A stretch of DNA of 26,736 nt from VFMC01 sp031400715. GTDB lineage: Bacteria; Actinomycetota; Acidimicrobiia; Acidimicrobiales; Ilumatobacteraceae. Where the stretch lies: contig JANNQK010000230.1 in assembly GCA_031400715.1 (NCBI GenBank), positions 1-26,736 on the forward strand, given 5' to 3'. Made by a program: the position numbers and the translations under genes. Each line of letters begins with the position of its first letter. Within the stretch, counting starts at the first letter, position 1. Below, piece after piece: positions 22,254-26,736 of the stretch. The notes below the pieces were generated by a model, which was not told the origin of the DNA, searched no databases, and saw only the letters and a list, made by a program, of their open reading frames with translations.

Positions 22254-23308
22254 GACGCGACCGCCCTGCCGACCAGGACGGCGATGAGCAACATGGGCAC
22301 CACGACGGCGCACAGTCGAACGGCCACCGGTGCCTCGTCGTCAGCACTCACGGCGAACAGCACCGGGTCGCGATCGAGCGCAGCCGACACGCTCGGGTTC
22401 TGCCCACGGCCGTCTCGGGCCACGGTGCGTTGCGCCACCCACGCTGCTGCCACTGCAGCCGTCAGGCCCAGGAGCACTTCGTAGGCGGGGCCCGTGACGA
22501 AGTTCAGCCACCACGGTTGCTCGTATCGCTCGATGGGCGACGCGAGGATCGTGGCGTGGTGCACCACCAACGCGGCCGTCACGGCCACCGCCATCTCCGC
22601 AGCGGCTCGGGCACTCAATCGCCGTCGTGACATCGCCGCGCCGATCACGACGGCTCCGATCGCCACGAGCGCGGCCCGATCGGTCATCGCGCTGAACACC
22701 CTCCAGGGCCGTTCCTCGACACCGAACAGATCGATCGAGGCGAGCCGCCGGTAGATCAGGTCGCTCAGCGGATCGATCGAGGCGCTCACGACTCGCTCGG
22801 CTGCAGCGGCGACCGGCGCCCACAGCAGCATGCTCAGCAGCGTGAGTCGTCTCAGCAGGAACGTGGAGCGAAAGCCGAACGTGGCCAGGTAGCCCGCGAC
22901 GACGCCAGCGGTCGCGAGCGGGCCGAGCAACACCGTGATCGAGCCCTCCCGACCCCACGACACGATGAACAGCTCCGTCGCGACGAACAGCACGAGCATG
23001 AGCACAGCCGTCGCCACAGGTCGCGCCTCGTCGCCCTGCAACGCCGGCGCCCATCGCAGCACGCCGATCACGATCGCGAGGGCTGCGGCAGCCGAGACCG
23101 CCACGACCGTGGTCGGTTCGGTCGTGGCAGTGGCGAGCAACGGCACCGCTGCGCAGGCGATCAGCGCGAGGCGGCCGAGCGACGCGAGGATCCTCAGTGA
23201 GGCCGAGTTCGTCGGGGAATCGGGGCGCATCATCCGTTCGAGCGGGACGAGACGAGCGAGTCGCTCGTTGCGCAGATCACGGGAGGAGACGGCGTTCGGG
23301 ATCGGCAT
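22250..23308 (-). CDS. Polytopic membrane protein of unknown family, first gene of the glucan operon
   Basis: The product is 352 residues. I do not recognise a family. A basic N-terminus (1-40) is followed by about nine predicted TMs at roughly 41-60, 67-85, 98-118, 123-141, 150-168, 211-227, 233-255, 272-292 and 329-349. The longest non-membrane parts are 169-210, with S-I-D-P-L-S-D-L-I-Y-R-R-L, and 293-328. Charged or aromatic groups near membrane ends include R-Y-E-Q-P-W-W-L-N-F (261-270), which may be a functional site. The stop overlaps the start of the GT2 fusion, so it is probably a partner of that enzyme, for example in export, lipid-linked precursor handling or acyl supply (inference). 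ATG 23308 is chosen as the longest reasonable start; ATGs at residues 26-27 are alternatives and would shorten the cytoplasmic tail. Confidence 0.75.
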   Translation of the reverse strand: MPIPNAVSSRDLRNERLARLVPLERMMRPDSPTNSASLRILASLGRLALIACAAVPLLATATTEPTTVVAVSAAAALAIVIGVLRWAPALQGDEARPVATAVLMLVLFVATELFIVSWGREGSITVLLGPLATAGVVAGYLATFGFRSTFLLRRLTLLSMLLWAPVAAAAERVVSASIDPLSDLIYRRLASIDLFGVEERPWRVFSAMTDRAALVAIGAVVIGAAMSRRRLSARAAAEMAVAVTAALVVHHATILASPIERYEQPWWLNFVTGPAYEVLLGLTAAVAAAWVAQRTVARDGRGQNPSVSAALDRDPVLFAVSADDEAPVAVRLCAVVVPMLLIAVLVGRAVAS

Positions 23309-23479
23309 GCCCCGTACGGTGGTACGTCACGCAGAGAGATGCAACCGACGCGCGGAGTGTTCACGCGGCTACCACCACATGGGGGGTAACGATCGCGACC
23401 AACGGCGTCGCGTCACGGCAACGAGCCGTCGGATCGGACGCCCTCGGTGGTCACATCCCCGCGCGTGCTCCACCCCCTC
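23309..23479 (-). promoter_or_regulatory. Upstream region of the glucan operon
   Basis: No gene is visible. A small dyad, CGTAC-GGTG-GTACG at 23313-23326, lies four bases before the ATG at 23308 and could mask the start. No clear -35/-10 pair or known riboswitch was recognised on either strand. Confidence 0.3.
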
Positions 23480-23522
23480 GCGATGAGAGATGAGTGGCGG
23501 TAGCGCGCTCATCTCTCATCGC
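23480..23522. terminator. Perfect 15-bp inverted repeat, probable terminator of the ABC exporter operon
   Basis: GCGATGAGAGATGAG (23480-23494) and its exact complement (23508-23522) flank a 13-base loop, starting 32 bp past the permease stop. It is less GC-rich than its surroundings, and no T tract follows. Termination of the exporter operon is the simplest reading; an operator for the next operon is possible. Confidence 0.65.
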
Positions 23523-23554
23523 TGCACCGGTGACGATGACGGTCGACGAGCCCG

Positions 23555-26199
23555 TCAATCGACGGAGACGCTCGAAGCGGTCACGCGGCGCACCCGTTGC
23601 CCGATCGCGCTCGACGCCCACGCACCGGCACCGATGACGAGCGGCAAGCCGACGATGGCGACGACCACGAACACCCACGGGAACGTCGCCGGTTGACGCG
23701 CCGCCGCGACGGCCAACCGGAGCGTGCCGAAGCCCAACGGCACCGCAGCCAGCATCCCGACGAACGCGAGGGCCCACGCCTTGACCCCGGCGATGCGGGC
23801 GAGCACAGAGGGGCTCGCACCGATGGCGACGAGGGTGTCGCGTTCGTCGCGGCCCTCGGCCGCCCACAGCGCCATGCCGAGCGTGATGATCAGCGTCATC
23901 AGCAGCAGGGTGCCGCCCAGGGTGCCGAGGCGGACCCATGTGGACCAGTCCACACTGCCGCACTGGCAGTCCGCATACACCTCGAGGTAGGCGTCGGGCA
24001 CACCCATCGCGACGAACACCTGCGCCTCCCGGTCGTAGGCGCCGAGTACCCACACGGCATCGGCTTCCGATCTCGTGAGGGCGTGGCCGGCGCGGCCGAA
24101 CAGCACGGGTGCCTGTCGCTCGAGCCCGGCCGAGGCGATGTAGGCGGGCGACACGAACGTGGTGAAGTAGTTGAACGCCAGCCCGGGGATCACGATCTCA
24201 TCGGGTTCGGGCACGGTGATGTTCGGCCCGAGTCCGGCGTTGTAGGAACTCCAGGAATCCGCCGTCGTGTCGGGTACGAGCACGAACGAGTCGAGCTCGG
24301 TGACGTTCGACCGCTGTGTGGGGTGAGGCCCATCAGCGCGAGCAGCGCGTCGTCGGCCACGTAGACGTCGCTCGTCCGGAGGTCGGTGCCGACGGTAGAC
24401 GCCGAGGCCCAACGCACCGGTCCGACGATCGCCTCGACGTCGTCGCGCAGTCCGGACACCGTCGCCTCCGGATCGGCGAGCGCCGCGACGCCGAGGGATC
24501 GATCGACGGTCGTGGCACGCACCAGGACGACGTCGGGTGTCCAGCGCACGATGTCGTCGTCGATGGCCCGATCGTCTTTGATGGCCTGTTCGCCCGTCGC
24601 GGCGGCCGCAGTGCCGACGGCGCCCACGGCGACGACGGCGGCGAGCAGCGCGGCGGCTCGTGCCCGATGCCGACCGAGGCTTCGAGCGGCGAGCATCGGC
24701 ACGCCACGCCGACCGGCGCCGGCCCGTGCGATCAGGTCGACGAGCAGCGGGCAGAGGCAGCACACCCCGGTGATCACCGCCATGCCGGCCAACGCCGCAG
24801 CGATGCCGGGCACCACGACGTCGCCCCCGGTGTCGTTGGCGTTGCGGGCCGCGACGGTGGCCAGGAAGATCACCACGAGTCCACCGGTCACGAAGGCGAT
24901 GCCCAGCGGCAGCTGCCGTCGCGGCACCGGGCGCACCGGCCGTCGACCACCGAGGGCCGACAGCACCGACATGCCGGCCATCGACCGGGTCGGCACGATT
25001 GCCGCCACGGTCGCGACCACCACCGCGGTCATCGCGATGATCAGCCAGTCGGTCGGCGACCAGGCGATGCGGCCGTCGTTGCGGATCGGTTCGGCGAAGG
25101 CCCGGGCGATGCCCAGCCCGCCGAACACGCCGACCGCGACCCCGGCGAGGCCGGTCCACGTCCCCTGCAGGGCGAGGAACCGCCGCAGCAGCACGGGGTC
25201 AGCGCCGGTGGCGCTCAGCTGGCCGATGGTGACGAGCTGGCGCCGGCCGCTGACGGCGAACGCCGCGGCGACCACGAGGCCGAGCACACCCATGAGGAGC
25301 ACGCCGAAGAGCCAGCCGAGGAAGAGGACGCCCGGCTCGGGATCGGAGTTCGACCCGCTCCGGAGCTCGAACCCGATGGTGCTGACGCCGTCCTCACCTG
25401 GTGCGGCACCTTCGTAGCGCACCTCGATGAACGGGAACGGTTCGAGCGGTGGGATCGGCGTTCCGCCGTTCATCGTTGCGGCCTCAGCAGCGAGGGACGG
25501 GTGTGCCACGAGGACCTCGTAGTTGGTCATCTCGGGTCGAAGCACCGACAGGTCGAACCCAGGTGCGAGCACGGCCGGGTAGCCGGTGTCGCCGCCGATG
25601 TCGGCGAGGCCGACGACGGTGAACGTCTGCGCCGGGCGGACGAAGGTGAGCTCGTCGCCGATGCCGACGCCGAAGTCGTCGGCGAGGTCGAGATCGAGCA
25701 CGACCTCGGACGGCGTGTTCGGGTATCGACCCGACAGCTCGCGCACCGTGCCGGCGTTCAGCGGATCGCTCATGTCGCGGGTGACGACGGTGGCGTCGAT
25801 CAGCTCGTCGGGTCGGGCGACCGAACGGAGCGGCACATAGGCGAAGGGCGACCACGTCCAGTCGGTGCCGTCGGGGAACTGCGCCTCGATCTCGGCACGT
25901 TGCGCGTTGGTCTCCGACCCTGCCAACAGCCGGACGTCGGCGGCGCCGTAGCGCATGGCGAGGTCGGGCCCGAGCCGATCGCTGCGGTACGCCACGTCGG
26001 CGACGACCATCGCGGCGACGGGCACCGCGATCAGCAACATCGACAGCGCGGTCCGCCACGGGCGACGACGCATCTCCCGTCGGGCGAGCCGCGCTGCGGT
26101 GCGCCAACGACCGGTGTGTGCCGCCAGCGACAGCGGCAGGGTGGCGCCCGCGGGGGTGTCGAGATCGGCGACGTCGAGGCGGTCGAGCACGTCGGTCAC
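23555..26199 (-). pseudogene. FtsX-type ABC transporter permease, frameshifted (about 881 residues if repaired)
   Basis: From GTG 26199 the frame gives 626 normal residues: a cytoplasmic start, TM at about 47-70 (W-R-T-A-L-S-M-L-L-I-A-V-P), a large extracytoplasmic MacB-like region with D-I-G-G-D-T-G-Y, an FtsX core of three TMs (about 285-425), further TMs and a second periplasmic region. It then runs into unrelated residues and stops at 24190. The missing end lies in another frame down to 23555: N-V-T-E-L-D-S-F-V-L, then the second FtsX core with W-A-A-E-G-R-D-E-R-D-T-L-V-A-I-G-A-S-P and two to four TMs. One added base in the G run at 24320-24323 joins both parts as L-M-G-L-T-P-T-Q-R-S-N-V. 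The GTG overlaps the ATPase stop (GTGA). The protein would work with the ATPase in lipoprotein/lipid or peptide export, or in mechanotransmission. True pseudogene and sequencing error cannot be told apart here. Confidence 0.85.
24320..24323 (-). other. Frameshift site: G run one base short
   Basis: Plus strand GTGGGGTGAGG. Four G are present where five would restore a continuous permease frame. Both sides of the site encode typical FtsX-permease sequence, so the indel must lie within a few codons of this run. Confidence 0.8.
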
Positions 26200-26736
26200 C
26201 GGAACCCTCCCGACGCGGTGCCGGCGCCCACCGGGTGCGCGGTGTCGTCGACGATTCGGCCGTCGCGCAGGAACACCACGCGGTCGGTCCAGCTGGCGAA
26301 GCGCGGTTCGTGGGTGACGAGCACGACCGCGGTGCCGAGCTGTGCCGGCAGGCCGGCGAGCAGTTCGATGACGGCGTCGCTGGTGACGGTGTCGAGCGAT
26401 CCGGTCGGCTCGTCGGCGAGCAGGACGCTGCGCTCACCGACGATCGCCCGGGCGATCGCGATCCGCTGCTGCTGCCCGCCCGAGAAGTCGTCGGGGTAGC
26501 GGTCGAGCCGGTGGTCGAGTCCGACGGCGGCCAGCGCCTCGCGTGCTCGGGCACGGGCCTGCTTTGCGCCGACGCCCTCCAGCTCGAGCGGCAACGACAC
26601 GTTCTCGAGCGCGGTCAGCGAGGCGAGCAGGTTGAGTCGCTGGAACACGTAGCCCACCTCGCGGCGCCGCCGCGCCGCACGGTCGCTGATGCTCATGTCG
26701 GCGACGTCGCGACCGGCCACGTACACGCGGCCGGCG
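26196..26736 (-). CDS. ABC transporter ATPase (MacB/LolD type), 5' partial at window edge
   Basis: The frame is open to the right edge of the window, so the N-terminus with Walker A lies outside. Visible parts in order: A-G-R-V-Y-V-A-G-R-D-V, Q-loop Y-V-F-Q-R-L-N-L-L, the family stretch A-L-E-N-V-S-L-P-L-E-L, signature F-S-G-G-Q-Q-Q-R-I-A-I-A-R-A, Walker B V-L-L-A-D-E-P-T-G-S-L-D, and H-loop V-T-H-E-P-R-F. This is the MacB/LolD/FtsE class that pairs with FtsX-type permeases, and the permease gene overlaps its stop by four bases. It sits on the cytoplasmic face and powers export or remodelling. The substrate is unknown. An internal start at 26726 would lack Walker A and is not the true start. 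Confidence 0.92.
   Translation of the reverse strand, partial: AGRVYVAGRDVADMSISDRAARRRREVGYVFQRLNLLASLTALENVSLPLELEGVGAKQARARAREALAAVGLDHRLDRYPDDFSGGQQQRIAIARAIVGERSVLLADEPTGSLDTVTSDAVIELLAGLPAQLGTAVVLVTHEPRFASWTDRVVFLRDGRIVDDTAHPVGAGTASGGFR

Noticed and set aside
24316..26499. 727-residue open frame on the plus strand opposite the ABC exporter
   Set aside because: It is Asp/Glu/His/Arg-rich with no fold motifs and is fully antisense to a convincing permease and ATPase. Long antisense frames are expected in high-GC DNA.
1..26736. Mobile island or prophage
   Set aside because: No integrase, transposase, phage gene or tRNA attachment site is seen. Composition and gene style are uniform across the window.

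Overview
The window is a chromosomal piece of a high-GC actinobacterium. An Acidimicrobiia member (Ilumatobacter-like) is my best guess, by inference only. The evidence is strongly G/C-biased codon third positions, enzymes of the mycothiol-using actinobacteria (a CPWC nitroreductase-type DsbA protein and a TIGR03086/maleylpyruvate-isomerase-like protein), a tandem ArsA/Get3-type pair like Mycobacterium Rv3679-Rv3680, few Shine-Dalgarno sites, and -10 boxes placed where leaderless transcripts would start. No rRNA, tRNA, CRISPR array, insertion sequence or integrase was seen. No stretch over 300 bases lacks a gene.

Layout, left part (1-9.2 kb). A 5'-truncated LolA/LppX-like lipoprotein is followed by the ArsA-type ATPase pair (879-2914), whose first member lacks the canonical P-loop lysine. 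On the minus strand come a DsbA/mycothiol nitroreductase-like protein and a PNPOx-fold protein. The PNPOx gene shares its start codon region with a divergent GNAT acetyltransferase. A WYL regulator (minus) faces a TIGR03086 protein (plus). A crotonase-family gene is flanked on both sides by hairpins with the same arm sequence. A DinB-like protein with a minisatellite N-terminus (minus) and a secreted L,D-transpeptidase (plus) close this part.

Middle (9.2-13.6 kb). An MMPL family membrane transporter (minus) is divergent from a DesK/NarL-type two-component system (plus). The 171-bp gap between them carries a well-spaced promoter and two dyads, so the system may control the transporter.

Right-middle (13.6-23.3 kb, all minus), the most interesting block. 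It holds a polytopic membrane protein of unknown family, then a 1274-residue fusion of a cellulose-synthase-like GT2 glycosyltransferase, an acyltransferase-3 domain and a serine beta-lactamase/esterase-fold domain, then a membrane-anchored GH16 beta-glucanase. The start and stop codons of these three genes overlap, so they form one coupled operon. After 199 bp follows a large subtilisin-like lipoprotein with long Pro/Thr repeats and an IPT/TIG domain. I read the first three as a candidate system that makes, acylates, edits and trims a surface glucan. The product is not known.

Right end (23.5-26.7 kb, minus). An ABC exporter follows: an ATPase cut by the window edge, overlapping a large FtsX-type permease that carries a one-base frameshift in a short G run. 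A perfect 15-bp inverted repeat lies just past the permease.
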